Positions 33,867 to 42,304 of a stretch of DNA of 64,000 nucleotides are shown piece after piece. This stretch comes from Sphingomonas sp. (GTDB lineage: Bacteria > Pseudomonadota > Alphaproteobacteria > Sphingomonadales > Sphingomonadaceae), in NCBI RefSeq assembly GCF_024508665.1, contig NZ_JANINP010000002.1, positions 286,598 to 350,597 on the forward strand, written 5' to 3'. The notes below the pieces were generated by a model. The model made no database searches, was not told where the DNA came from, and saw nothing but the letters and a program-made list of their open reading frames with translations. Positions within the stretch are counted from its first letter, which is position 1. The number at the start of each line of letters is the position of its first letter. A program made the translations under genes and the position numbers.

Positions 33867-35678
33867 ATGCGTCTCGCACCGCTCGGCGCGGTGACGCTGG
33901 GCGGGCTGCTCGGCGAGGCTGTCGAGGCCAATCGCACCGGCCGGCTGTCGCATTTCGTCACCGACGAACACAGTCCGGCGATCGCCCTGTTCGCGCCCGA
34001 GATCGTGGCGAATGACGAGGAAGGCGATTGGTATGGCGAACATGCCGGCAAATGGCTGGTCGCCGCGACCCGCGCGGCCGTACGCGCCGGTGACCAAGCG
34101 CTGCTGGCGCGCGTGGTACGCGTCGCCGATTATCTGATCGCGCAACAGGATGCCGACGGCTATCTCGGCAATTACGCGCCGTCGCGCCGTTTCATGGTGA
34201 AGCAGCCGCCCAAGCCGGTGACCTGGGACGGCGCGCCGGCGCTGCGCACCTGGGACATCTGGACGCATTCCTATCTGATCCTGGGGCTGCTCGAATTGTG
34301 GAAAGCGGTCGGCGAGGATCGCTACCTGACAGCGGCGCGAAAGATCGGCGACCTCTGCTGGCGGACGTTGGACGAGGAAGGGATCGCGATCACCGATCTC
34401 GGCAATCATTTTGGCCTGTCGGCGACCGTTTTGATCGATCCGGCGGCCGAACTCTATTTTGCGACCGGCGAGCAGCATTATCTCGACCTTGCCCGGCTGG
34501 TGCTCGACCAGGCCGAGCGCGAACCGCGCAATCGGTTGCTGAGCATGGCACTGGCCGGCGCCGACCCGTCTGAGATCGCCACCGGCAAGGCCTATCAATT
34601 GCTGTGGAACCTGGTCGGCCTCGCCAAGCTCCATCGCGCGACCGGCGAGGAGCGCTATCTCACTGCCGTCCGCAATATCTGGCAGGCGGTGCGCGCCCAC
34701 CACCTGACGCTGGGCGGCGGGCCATGGGGCGGCGTCGCGCACCGATCGCGCGAAGTGTTCAACCCCGCCGGCGTGTTCAGCCCGGAAGCCTATGTCGAGA
34801 CCTGCTCGACCATGGCCTGGATCCAGCTCAACCGCGAATTGCTGGCGATCCTGGGTGACGCCGAATTCGCGCAGGAGATCGAACGCAGCGCCTATAACGA
34901 CCTGCTCGGCGCGCAAGCGCCCGACGGCGAGGATTGGTGCTATTATTCCTTCCCCAACGGGCGTCGGACGCACACGACCTATTGGCGCTGCTGCAAGTCG
35001 AGCGGGGCGATGGCGCTCGAGGAACTGTCCGCGATTGCCTATGGCGTGACCGCGGATGGCGCGGTGGCGATCAACCTGCTGGGCCCATCCGACGCCGAGA
35101 TCGTCCTGCCGGCCGTCGGCGCGGTGCGCCTCCGCCAGCGGGCCGCCTATCCGTTCGAAGGGCCGATCACGATCGAGGTCGCGCCCGCCGCGCCCGCCCG
35201 GTTCGCGGTCGATGTCCGCATTCCCGATTGGGCCGAGCACGCGGCGCTGCGCGTCGGCGAAGAGAAATTCGCGGCGACCGCCGGGAAATATGCCCGGATC
35301 GAGCGGGAATGGGCGCCCGGTGAGGTCATCACGCTCGATCTGCCGATGCCGGTCGCGGTGCATCGCGCGGTCCAGCGCAACGTGCAGGAATCGCTCGCGC
35401 CGGGCAACGTGCCGGTGGCGCAGGAAGTCATGCGGTACGACTTCATCGCGGTGACGCGCGGCCCGCTCGCTTATGCGACGGGGCTGGTCGATGGCTTCAA
35501 GCGCGGCGAAACGGTGCGGTTCGCGCGCGAGCCGGTCGCGGTCGCGGATGGCGAGACGATCCGGCTGGAGCCCGAAGGTCGCGCGCCGATCGTGTTCGAG
35601 CCCTGGTACCGAGCAGGCGGGCGGCAAGACGGTATCTGGCGGCTGACCTGGCTCGGACTGGCCGAGGCGGACGTGTGA
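33867..35678 (+). CDS. GH127-family glycosidase (beta-L-arabinofuranosidase type)
   Basis: This is a 603-aa protein of the DUF1680/GH127 family with an (alpha/alpha)6 barrel. The zinc-thiolate active site of the family is intact: Glu311 and Cys313 in YVETCSTMAW and the adjacent pair Cys375-Cys376 in YWRCCKSSG, matching Glu338, Cys340, Cys417 and Cys418 of HypBA1, where Cys417 is the nucleophile. Known members release beta-L-arabinofuranose or, in one case, aceric acid from pectin. No signal peptide is seen, so it would act in the cytosol on imported oligosaccharides, which fits the symporter. The ATG at 33867 follows the previous stop by 7 bp; a GTG at 33843 is an alternative. Confidence 0.87.
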   Translation: MRLAPLGAVTLGGLLGEAVEANRTGRLSHFVTDEHSPAIALFAPEIVANDEEGDWYGEHAGKWLVAATRAAVRAGDQALLARVVRVADYLIAQQDADGYLGNYAPSRRFMVKQPPKPVTWDGAPALRTWDIWTHSYLILGLLELWKAVGEDRYLTAARKIGDLCWRTLDEEGIAITDLGNHFGLSATVLIDPAAELYFATGEQHYLDLARLVLDQAEREPRNRLLSMALAGADPSEIATGKAYQLLWNLVGLAKLHRATGEERYLTAVRNIWQAVRAHHLTLGGGPWGGVAHRSREVFNPAGVFSPEAYVETCSTMAWIQLNRELLAILGDAEFAQEIERSAYNDLLGAQAPDGEDWCYYSFPNGRRTHTTYWRCCKSSGAMALEELSAIAYGVTADGAVAINLLGPSDAEIVLPAVGAVRLRQRAAYPFEGPITIEVAPAAPARFAVDVRIPDWAEHAALRVGEEKFAATAGKYARIEREWAPGEVITLDLPMPVAVHRAVQRNVQESLAPGNVPVAQEVMRYDFIAVTRGPLAYATGLVDGFKRGETVRFAREPVAVADGETIRLEPEGRAPIVFEPWYRAGGRQDGIWRLTWLGLAEADV

Positions 35679-37240
35679 TCGCGGGCGCATTCTCCTCCCC
35701 GACCCGGCGCGCGATGATCGCCGGCGGCGCGGCCTTGGTTGCGGCCGGCCCCGTGCGCGCGGCCGGCGATCCGGTGGTGACCTGCCGCGCCGGACGCTTC
35801 GTCGGCCAGCATCAGGCCGGCATCGCCGCGTTTCGCGGTATCCGTTACGGCCGGGCGGAGCGCTTCCGGGCGCCCGCTGCGGCGCCGGTGATGCCAGATG
35901 CAGTCCGCGCGATCGAGCCGGGCCCCGCCTGCCCGCAGCGTGGCAAACGCCGTCCTCAGGCGGAGGATTGCCTGTTCCTCAACATCTGGACGCCCGCCGC
36001 CGGTTCCGGCGCGCGGCTGCCGGTGATGGTCTGGATCCATGGCGGCGGTTACGCTTTTGGCAGCGCCAACGACCCGATCACCGACGGCCATGGACTCGCC
36101 GCTTCGGGCGATGTCGTTGTGGTATCCGTCAACCACCGACTCAATGGGCTCGGCTATCTCTATCTCGCGCGGCTCGACTCCGGCTTCCCCGACAGCGGCA
36201 ATGCCGGTCAGCTCGACCTCCTGCTCGCGCTCAATTGGGTGCGCGACAATATCGCCGCCTTCGGGGGCGATCCGGCGCGCGTCACCCTGATCGGGCAGTC
36301 GGGCGGCGGCGGCAAGATCGCCACCCTGATGGCGATGCCCGCGGCACGCGGGCTGTTCCGCCGCGCGATCACGATGAGCGGACACCAAGTGACGGTGTCG
36401 GGCCCGGTCCACGCGACGCGTCGCGCCCGCGCCTATCTGGCGCGATTGGGCATCAGGGAGACGGAGATCCGGCGCCTGCTCGATCAGCCGGTCGAGAAGC
36501 TGATCGAGGCGCTCGACGCCGACGATCCGGTCGAGCGCAGCGCGATCTATTTCGGGCCCGTCCTCGACGGACGATCATTGGCGCGCCATCCTTATTGGCC
36601 TGATGCGCATCGCGATGGCCTCGGCGTCGATCTGATGCTCGGCGGCACGCGTGACGAAACTCGCGGTTTTTCCGATCCCTCCTCGCCCGAGATGCGCGGC
36701 CTGAGCTGGGATGCCCTGCCCGACCGGATTGCCGCAGAACTGCCGGTGGACCTGCTGCCCGAAGCTGTGGTCCGCGCCTATCGCGCACATATGCCGGCAG
36801 CTTCCCCGGCCGACATCTTCTACGCCGCGACGACCGACGGCCGCAGCTGGCGGGCGCAGATCGTCGAAGCCGAGGCACGCGCTCGCGCCGGCCGCCCGGC
36901 CTTCGTCTATCAGGTCGATTTCCAATCCCCGACCCATCCCGATCGCGGCGCGTTTCACGGCATCGATATCGGTCTGGTCTTCGGCACGTTCGACGCGCCC
37001 GATGCCTGGACCGGCACCGGTCCGCGGACGCGCGCGCTGTCGCGGTTGATGCAACGGCGTTTCGTCGCCTTCGCCCGCACCGGCCGTCCGGACCTGCCCG
37101 GATCGCCCGTCTGGCCGGCTTATGACGAACGCCGCCGGGCGACGATGATCTTCGATATCGCCAGCCGGCTCGAGAACGACCCGCGCCGCTGGCAGCGCGA
37201 ATTGTTCGCCCCCGTCCCCTATACCCAGCCGGGAACCTGA
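35675..37240 (+). CDS. Exported type B carboxylesterase
   Basis: This is a 521-aa alpha/beta hydrolase of the carboxylesterase/lipase family, with SSPTRRAMIAGGAALVAAGPVRA as a twin-arginine-like signal. The conserved EDCLFLNIWTP and oxyanion HGGGYAFGS motifs are present, and nucleophile Ser209 sits in LIGQSGGGGKIA, with FHGIDIGLVFG carrying the probable catalytic His. The GTG start overlaps the GH127 stop (GTGA). It may remove acetyl, feruloyl or methyl esters from the polymer before hydrolysis, which would explain its place in the cluster, but family members also hydrolyse many other esters. Confidence 0.85.
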   Translation: MIAGAFSSPTRRAMIAGGAALVAAGPVRAAGDPVVTCRAGRFVGQHQAGIAAFRGIRYGRAERFRAPAAAPVMPDAVRAIEPGPACPQRGKRRPQAEDCLFLNIWTPAAGSGARLPVMVWIHGGGYAFGSANDPITDGHGLAASGDVVVVSVNHRLNGLGYLYLARLDSGFPDSGNAGQLDLLLALNWVRDNIAAFGGDPARVTLIGQSGGGGKIATLMAMPAARGLFRRAITMSGHQVTVSGPVHATRRARAYLARLGIRETEIRRLLDQPVEKLIEALDADDPVERSAIYFGPVLDGRSLARHPYWPDAHRDGLGVDLMLGGTRDETRGFSDPSSPEMRGLSWDALPDRIAAELPVDLLPEAVVRAYRAHMPAASPADIFYAATTDGRSWRAQIVEAEARARAGRPAFVYQVDFQSPTHPDRGAFHGIDIGLVFGTFDAPDAWTGTGPRTRALSRLMQRRFVAFARTGRPDLPGSPVWPAYDERRRATMIFDIASRLENDPRRWQRELFAPVPYTQPGT

Positions 37241-37242
37241 TC

Positions 37243-38448
37243 TTGAACGCCTCCCCTTCTTCTTCTCCGTCCGCGTTCGACAATCCGGCGCGCGAAGGCC
37301 CGCGCGGGCCGCTTTCGGGCATCGGCGTGCTCGACCTCAGCGCCTATATCGCCGGCCCCTATGGCTGCTCCCTGCTCGCCGATCAGGGCGCCGACGTGAT
37401 CAAGATCGAACCCCCCGCCGGGGATAACCTGCGCAACTATCCGTCGACGCTCGAAGGCGAGAACCGGGCCTTTCTCGGCGTCAACCGCAGCAAGCGCGGT
37501 ATCGTGCTCGACCTCAAGCAGGACGCCGACCGCGCGCGGCTGCTGGCGCTGGTCGCGCAGGCCGACGTGCTGGTCCACAATTTCCGCCCCGGAGTCACCG
37601 AACGGCTCGGGATCAGCCATTCGCAGCTCGAAGCGATCAACCCGCGGCTGATCTATTGCGCGGTCACCGGTTATGGCGAGGAAGGCCCGCTGCGCGGCAA
37701 GGCCGGCTACGACCAGGTTCTTCAGGCGATGACCGGGATGTGCGTATTGCAGGGCAAGCCGCCGGTCCCGGAGCTGACCTATGGCTCACCGGTCGACTAT
37801 TATGCCGCCGCCTTGGTCGCCGCCGGCGTCTCTTCGGCGCTGTTCGAGCGCGAGCGGAGCGGGAAGGGGCAATATGTCGGCGTCTCGTTGTTGCGGAGCG
37901 CGCTGACGATGCAATCGGCACGGATGATCCAGGCCGAGGGAGAAGCGCACGATATCTCGCGCGACATGCGCTCGGGCGGGATCACCGGCCTCCACCCGAC
38001 CGGCGACGGATATCTCTATCTGTCGGCCAATACCCCGCATTTCTGGAACGCCTTGTGCGAGCGGACGGGGCTCGAGGCTCTGGCCCGCGATCCCCGCTAT
38101 GACAGCGTCCGCAAGCGCGCCGAACATGCCGCCGAGCTCGTCCCGCTGCTCCACACCGCACTCGCCCAGCGGAGCGCGCTCGAATGGGAAGAGGTGTTCG
38201 GCGAGGCGGTACCCTGTTCCGCCGTGCACCATATCGAGGAAATGTTCGATCATCCGCAAGTGCGCGCCGAGGCGATGGTGACGAGCATCGCGCACCCCGT
38301 GCTCGGCCGCTATCGCGGCGTGTCGCGGGCCATCAAGTTTGCGCGCACGCCCGGCCCGGAACCGTTCGCCGCGCCGATGCTCGGGCAGCATGACGACGAC
38401 GTTCCGGAGGTGCTTTCAGACGACGAGCCCCCGTCCGGCATGTCCTGA
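37243..38448 (+). CDS. Class III CoA-transferase (CaiB/BaiF family)
   Basis: This is a 401-aa cytosolic enzyme. LDLSAYIAGPYGCSLLADQGADVIKIEPPAGD and NRSKRGIVLDLK are family hallmarks, and the catalytic aspartate that forms the glutamyl/aspartyl-CoA intermediate is Asp157 in GKAGYDQVLQAMTG. It transfers CoA from a thioester to a free acid. The start appears to be TTG at 37243, immediately after the esterase stop; a downstream ATG would remove the first motif. It ends the rightward cluster; together with the CitE-like lyase of the divergent unit it could activate and then cleave an organic acid, as in citramalate or itaconate breakdown (inference). Confidence 0.85.
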   Translation: MNASPSSSPSAFDNPAREGPRGPLSGIGVLDLSAYIAGPYGCSLLADQGADVIKIEPPAGDNLRNYPSTLEGENRAFLGVNRSKRGIVLDLKQDADRARLLALVAQADVLVHNFRPGVTERLGISHSQLEAINPRLIYCAVTGYGEEGPLRGKAGYDQVLQAMTGMCVLQGKPPVPELTYGSPVDYYAAALVAAGVSSALFERERSGKGQYVGVSLLRSALTMQSARMIQAEGEAHDISRDMRSGGITGLHPTGDGYLYLSANTPHFWNALCERTGLEALARDPRYDSVRKRAEHAAELVPLLHTALAQRSALEWEEVFGEAVPCSAVHHIEEMFDHPQVRAEAMVTSIAHPVLGRYRGVSRAIKFARTPGPEPFAAPMLGQHDDDVPEVLSDDEPPSGMS

Positions 38449-38532
38449 CCGCCGGCCCGGCAGCGCCCTCCAAAGACAGAGGAGAGGTGCAACCGCCAAG
38501 AAATCGAGTTTCCTCGCACCGACGCCTCCGTC

Positions 38533-38557
38533 GGAACCGCAACTGCGCCCGCTGGTT
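38533..38557 (+). promoter_or_regulatory. EcfG-type stress promoter (GGAAC-N17-GTT)
   Basis: GGAAC at 38533-38537 and GTT at 38555-38557, separated by 17 bp, match the alphaproteobacterial EcfG general-stress consensus. It lies 31 bp upstream of the DUF3309 ATG. The rest of the 140-bp gap after the CoA-transferase gene shows nothing else. Confidence 0.6.
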
Positions 38558-38588
38558 GTACGTCCCAATCAGAACAGGGAGCGCAGTG

Positions 38589-38744
38589 ATGCTTGGAACA
38601 ATCCTAATAATCGTCCTGATACTCGCCTTGATCGGCGCTCTGCCGACTTGGGGCCATAGCCGCAATTGGGGATATGCGCCGTCGGGCGGCTTGGGACTGA
38701 TCGTGCTGATCCTGATCATCCTAGTGGTGCTTGGCAGGATCTGA
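38589..38744 (+). CDS. DUF3309-like small membrane protein
   Basis: This 51-aa protein has two short hydrophobic segments (MLGTILIIVLILALIGAL and GLGLIVLILIILVVLGRI) separated by the motif PTWGHSRNWGYAPSGG, characteristic of the DUF3309 family. It should be an inner membrane protein. GGGAG lies 8 nt before the ATG. The family is common in proteobacteria next to stress genes, but no biochemical function is established. The EcfG-like promoter immediately upstream indicates induction by general stress. Confidence 0.82.
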   Translation: MLGTILIIVLILALIGALPTWGHSRNWGYAPSGGLGLIVLILIILVVLGRI

Positions 38745-38785
38745 GCGTCGCCGACGATATCAGTCAGTAGACGGCCGGTGTTATT

Positions 38786-38810
38786 GGAACCGGCAGATGC
38801 TCAGCCGGTT
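38786..38810 (+). promoter_or_regulatory. EcfG-type stress promoter (GGAAC-N17-GTT)
   Basis: GGAAC at 38786-38790 and GTT at 38808-38810 have the same 17-bp spacing as the site at 38533. It is 35 bp upstream of the ATG at 38846. Two independent matches at the same position relative to consecutive small genes support a shared sigma factor. Confidence 0.6.
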
Positions 38811-38845
38811 ATCTTGCGACAATTGCGACGACAAGGAGAGGAACG

Positions 38846-39028
38846 ATGGCAGACGAAGATCGAACGACTGTAATCGAGAGGGGCGGCAGCGGCGGAGCGA
38901 TTGCTCTCCTCGCCGTCGTCCTGGCGGTAATCGCCGTGGTGTTGTTCTTGATGTTTGGCCAAAACATGCTCGGCAACACGAAAAAGGTCGACGCCGACAT
39001 CAAGATCGATACGCCGGCGAAGCCGTAA
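38846..39028 (+). CDS. Small single-span membrane protein
   Basis: This is a 60-aa protein with one transmembrane helix (GGAIALLAVVLAVIAVVLFLMF, about residues 17-38), a charged N-terminus (MADEDRTTVIERGG) and a C-terminal tail with alternating Lys/Asp (KKVDADIKIDTPAKP). AAGGAGAGG precedes the ATG. Small proteins of this shape are widespread in sphingomonads but uncharacterised. Its own stress-type promoter and downstream terminator make it a monocistronic unit. A role in membrane or envelope stress is a guess from context only. Confidence 0.78.
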   Translation: MADEDRTTVIERGGSGGAIALLAVVLAVIAVVLFLMFGQNMLGNTKKVDADIKIDTPAKP

Positions 39029-39036
39029 TCCGTTGA

Positions 39037-39065
39037 GGGGCCGGTCTTTTCAAACCGCCGGCCCC
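39037..39065 (+). terminator. Intrinsic terminator
   Basis: GGGGCCGG (39037-39044) and CCGGCCCC (39058-39065) form an 8-bp GC stem, extended weakly by inner pairing, followed by CTTTGATC. It lies 9 bp after the small membrane protein stop and ends that transcript before the convergent histidine kinase gene. Confidence 0.6.
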
Positions 39066-39136
39066 CTTTGATCGTAGGTACACCGCGCAGCGAGCACGGA
39101 CCCACGCGACCTCGATCCGGACGCTTCAGCCGTCGT

Positions 39137-42121
39137 TTATTCAGCTCGCCGGCAAGAGATGCCCAGGTGCCGGAGCGTGTCCTGCAACTCGCCCGCCTTG
39201 TAGGGCTTGGCGATCACCGCGACACAGCGCTCCCCATCGAATAGCTGCCTCAGTTCGTCCGCACGGACGCTCGAGGCAATGACGATCGGTAAATCCGAGT
39301 AAAGCGCGCGCAGCTCGCGCAGCAAGGCGTCACCGCTATAATCGGGCAGTGCGTCGTCCAGCACGATAGCGTCATACCGTCCTTGCGCCGCTCGCACCTT
39401 GCCCAAGGCTTCGCCGCCCGTTCCGGCCTCCTCGATCCGCAGTCCGCTCGCACCCATCGCCTCGACAAGGAGCGATCTCACGGTGGATTCGCCGTCCACG
39501 ATCAGGACGTTGCCGGTGCCGGTATCGATCATGTCGCGGACCTTCTGGGCCAGCGCCTCGAAGGTGAAGGGTTTTGTGATCATCTCGACCCCCGGATCGA
39601 GCCGACCGCCATGCACGATCGCGTTGCGCGTATAGCCGGAGGTGTAGAGGACCCTGAGATTCGCCTGGGCGCCGCGCGCCTGCTCGGCCAGTTCGCGGCC
39701 GCTCATGCCCGGCATCACCACATCGGTGAACAGCAGGGCGATCGGGTCGGTCTGTCGTTCGAGCAGGCGAAGCGCGGACGGGCCGTCATGCGCTTCGATC
39801 ACGCGATAGCCGAGCTCGCGCAGGCAATCGACGGTATAGGCTCGCACGTCATCGTCATCTTCGACGACGAGCACGGTCTCCTGTCGCGGGCTGTGCTCGA
39901 TCCCCGGCGTCGATCGCGCCGGCTCCTCGTCCTCCGTGCCGCCGCTGAGCAGACGCGGCAGATAGATCTTGACCGTCGTGCCCTCGCCTTCCTCCGAGTA
40001 GATCTTGATATGCCCGCCCGACTGTTTGACGAAGCCATAGATCATCGAAAGACCGAGCCCGGTTCCCCTGCCCACTTCCTTGGTGGTGAAGAACGGCTCG
40101 AACGCGCGCTCGATCACATGGCGCGGCATGCCGCTCCCGGTATCGGTCACCGCGATCATGACATATTGCCCGGGCGGGACTTCGGCCTGCATCGCCGCAT
40201 ACCCTTCGTCCAGGCGGACGTTCTCGGTTTCGATGGTCAGTTTGCCGCCCTCGGGCATCGCATCGCGGGCATTGAGCGCGAGATTGAGGATCGCGCTCTC
40301 GAGCTGGTTGGGATCGGCCTCGGTTCGCCACAGCCCCGGCGAGGTCACGATCTCCAGCCGGATCAACTCGCCGAGCGATCGCTGCAACAAATCGGACATG
40401 CCCGACACCAGCTTGTCGGGATCGACCGGCTTGGGGGCGAGGGGCTGACGGCGTGAGAAGGCGAGCAGCCGCTGCGTCAACGCCGCCGCCCGCTCGGCAC
40501 CCTTCAGCGCGTTGTCGAGCGAGCGCCGGGCGCGCACGTCGCCGACATCGGCGGCATCGAGTGCCCGCTGGGCAATGCCGATATTGCCGGTGACAACGGT
40601 AAGCAGGTTATTGAAGTCATGGGCGATGCCGCCGGTCAGCTGACCCACCGCCTCCATCTTCTGTGCTTGGCGCAAGGCTTCCTCTACCTCGCTCCGCCGG
40701 GCGATTTCCGCGGCGACGCGCTCCTCCAATCCGTCGTTCAGCTCGCGCAGCCGGGCCTCGGTTTGCCGCCGTGCCGTGACGTCGAGGACGGTTCCGATGA
40801 ATCGGACCGCCCGTCCATCATCGAACATCGCGCGCCCGCTCGCCGCCAGCCAGCGCTCGATGCCATCGGTAAGGCCGATGGTGCGGAACTCGATCGCGTA
40901 ATTGCCGGTGCCCCCGGGGTCCAGCGCCTGCTGCACCGCCGCGTCTGCCCGGTCGCGATCTTCCGGATGGATGCCGGCAAGGAAACTGGCCTCGTAACTG
41001 ACCTCGGCGTCGGGCGGCAGGCCGAAGAGTTGCTTGCACTTGGCGTCCCAGCGCAATTCGCGAGTCACCGGATCGAAGTCCCAGGTGCCGATCTCGGCGG
41101 CCTCGTTGGCCAGGCGCAGGCGGTCCTCGCTCGCGGCGAGATCGGCTTCGGCGGTGCGGCGTTGTCTAAGTTCGAGCTGGAGCGCCTGGAACAGGCGGGC
41201 ATTGTCGATCGCCACCGCGGCTTCCGCGGCCAGGCCCTCGAGACCGCGTTCCGACTCCGGCGTGAAGACGCCGACCTGGTCGTGGCCGAAAAACAACCCG
41301 CCGATTACCGCGCCGTCGCGCGCGATCACCGGCACCGCGAGGTAGCTGCGAACCGGCAAATGCCCTTCCGGCATGCCTTTGCGCGGCGCGTTATGCCCGT
41401 AGCGCGGGTCTTTGGTAATGTCGTCCGAGCGAACGATCCCTTCGCCGTTGAAGGTCGGGGCGAACACCGCGGTGTTGCGCGGCATCGGGAATTTCGAAAA
41501 GGCTTCCTCGGGCGCCCCCGACAAGGTGTAGAGCATATAGCTCTCGCCGGCGTCGTTCAGCACATTGTAGAAAAAGGCGCCGAACGCCGCCTTGGTCAAC
41601 TCGACCCCGGCATCGGTCACGATTTGAACCAGCTTGTGCAGATCGGTCTCGGCGGCCAGCACCGATCCGGCACGGTTCAGGATCTCGAGCGCGCGCCGTT
41701 CCTCCAGCAGGGCCTCTTCCGCCTCGCGCTGCCGCGACCGGTCGCGCAATATCTTGGTGAAACCGACGACCACGCCGTCCGCGTTGCGGATCGGAGTCAT
41801 TTCTCCGGCCGCCCAGAAGCGGCCACCTCCCTTGCGCACCCGCCAGCCTTCGGCGCCGCCACCGCGGCCGGAATCCACGGCTTCTCGGCGCTCGCGCTCC
41901 ACCGCCGCGGCTCCCAGGCCTTCGGGAAACAGCGCCTCGATCGTGCCGCCCAGCACTTCTTCCTCCAACCAGCCGAGGAGCTGAACGGCACCTTCGTTCC
42001 AGCTGGTGATCCGGCCTTCCACGTCGGTGGTGATGATCGCGGTGTCGACCGCACTGTCGACAATCTGCCGCCATTCCGCGGCGGTGATCGATTGGCGCCC
42101 TTGGCGACGCGCTGCGGCCAT
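39137..42121 (-). CDS. Hybrid histidine kinase: PAS-GAF-PAS-HisKA-HATPase-REC-REC
   Basis: This is a 994-aa soluble sensor kinase. Domains in order: PAS (about 15-140), GAF (about 155-320), a second PAS (about 335-460), a dimerisation helix with phospho-acceptor His501 in [11 protein letters not shown], an ATPase domain ([30 protein letters not shown]), then two receivers with Asp800 in [13 protein letters not shown] and Asp922 in [12 protein letters not shown]. There is no membrane segment, so signals are cytosolic (redox, light, heme or ligands cannot be told apart; the PAS lacks an obvious LOV Cys motif). AAGGGGAAGG precedes the ATG. A second C-terminal receiver suggests output through an unlinked partner, possibly the general stress PhyR/NepR system (inference). 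Confidence 0.9.
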   Translation of the reverse strand: MAAARRQGRQSITAAEWRQIVDSAVDTAIITTDVEGRITSWNEGAVQLLGWLEEEVLGGTIEALFPEGLGAAAVERERREAVDSGRGGGAEGWRVRKGGGRFWAAGEMTPIRNADGVVVGFTKILRDRSRQREAEEALLEERRALEILNRAGSVLAAETDLHKLVQIVTDAGVELTKAAFGAFFYNVLNDAGESYMLYTLSGAPEEAFSKFPMPRNTAVFAPTFNGEGIVRSDDITKDPRYGHNAPRKGMPEGHLPVRSYLAVPVIARDGAVIGGLFFGHDQVGVFTPESERGLEGLAAEAAVAIDNARLFQALQLELRQRRTAEADLAASEDRLRLANEAAEIGTWDFDPVTRELRWDAKCKQLFGLPPDAEVSYEASFLAGIHPEDRDRADAAVQQALDPGGTGNYAIEFRTIGLTDGIERWLAASGRAMFDDGRAVRFIGTVLDVTARRQTEARLRELNDGLEERVAAEIARRSEVEEALRQAQKMEAVGQLTGGIAHDFNNLLTVVTGNIGIAQRALDAADVGDVRARRSLDNALKGAERAAALTQRLLAFSRRQPLAPKPVDPDKLVSGMSDLLQRSLGELIRLEIVTSPGLWRTEADPNQLESAILNLALNARDAMPEGGKLTIETENVRLDEGYAAMQAEVPPGQYVMIAVTDTGSGMPRHVIERAFEPFFTTKEVGRGTGLGLSMIYGFVKQSGGHIKIYSEEGEGTTVKIYLPRLLSGGTEDEEPARSTPGIEHSPRQETVLVVEDDDDVRAYTVDCLRELGYRVIEAHDGPSALRLLERQTDPIALLFTDVVMPGMSGRELAEQARGAQANLRVLYTSGYTRNAIVHGGRLDPGVEMITKPFTFEALAQKVRDMIDTGTGNVLIVDGESTVRSLLVEAMGASGLRIEEAGTGGEALGKVRAAQGRYDAIVLDDALPDYSGDALLRELRALYSDLPIVIASSVRADELRQLFDGERCVAVIAKPYKAGELQDTLRHLGISCRRAE

Positions 42122-42304
42122 GCCTTCCCCTTTGTTTCTAAACGCCTTTTATTTTCCCAACATAAGTGAACGACCGGAAGATGACATTGGTTGCAATGGT
42201 CCGGCAGAGCGACTTCGCCACCCGATTCCGGCGCAGGCGCCGGATCGCGCGAACGATAAAGTCGTTTTGCTTGAGAACAATCCCTCGCCTGCAAGGATCG
42301 TCCC

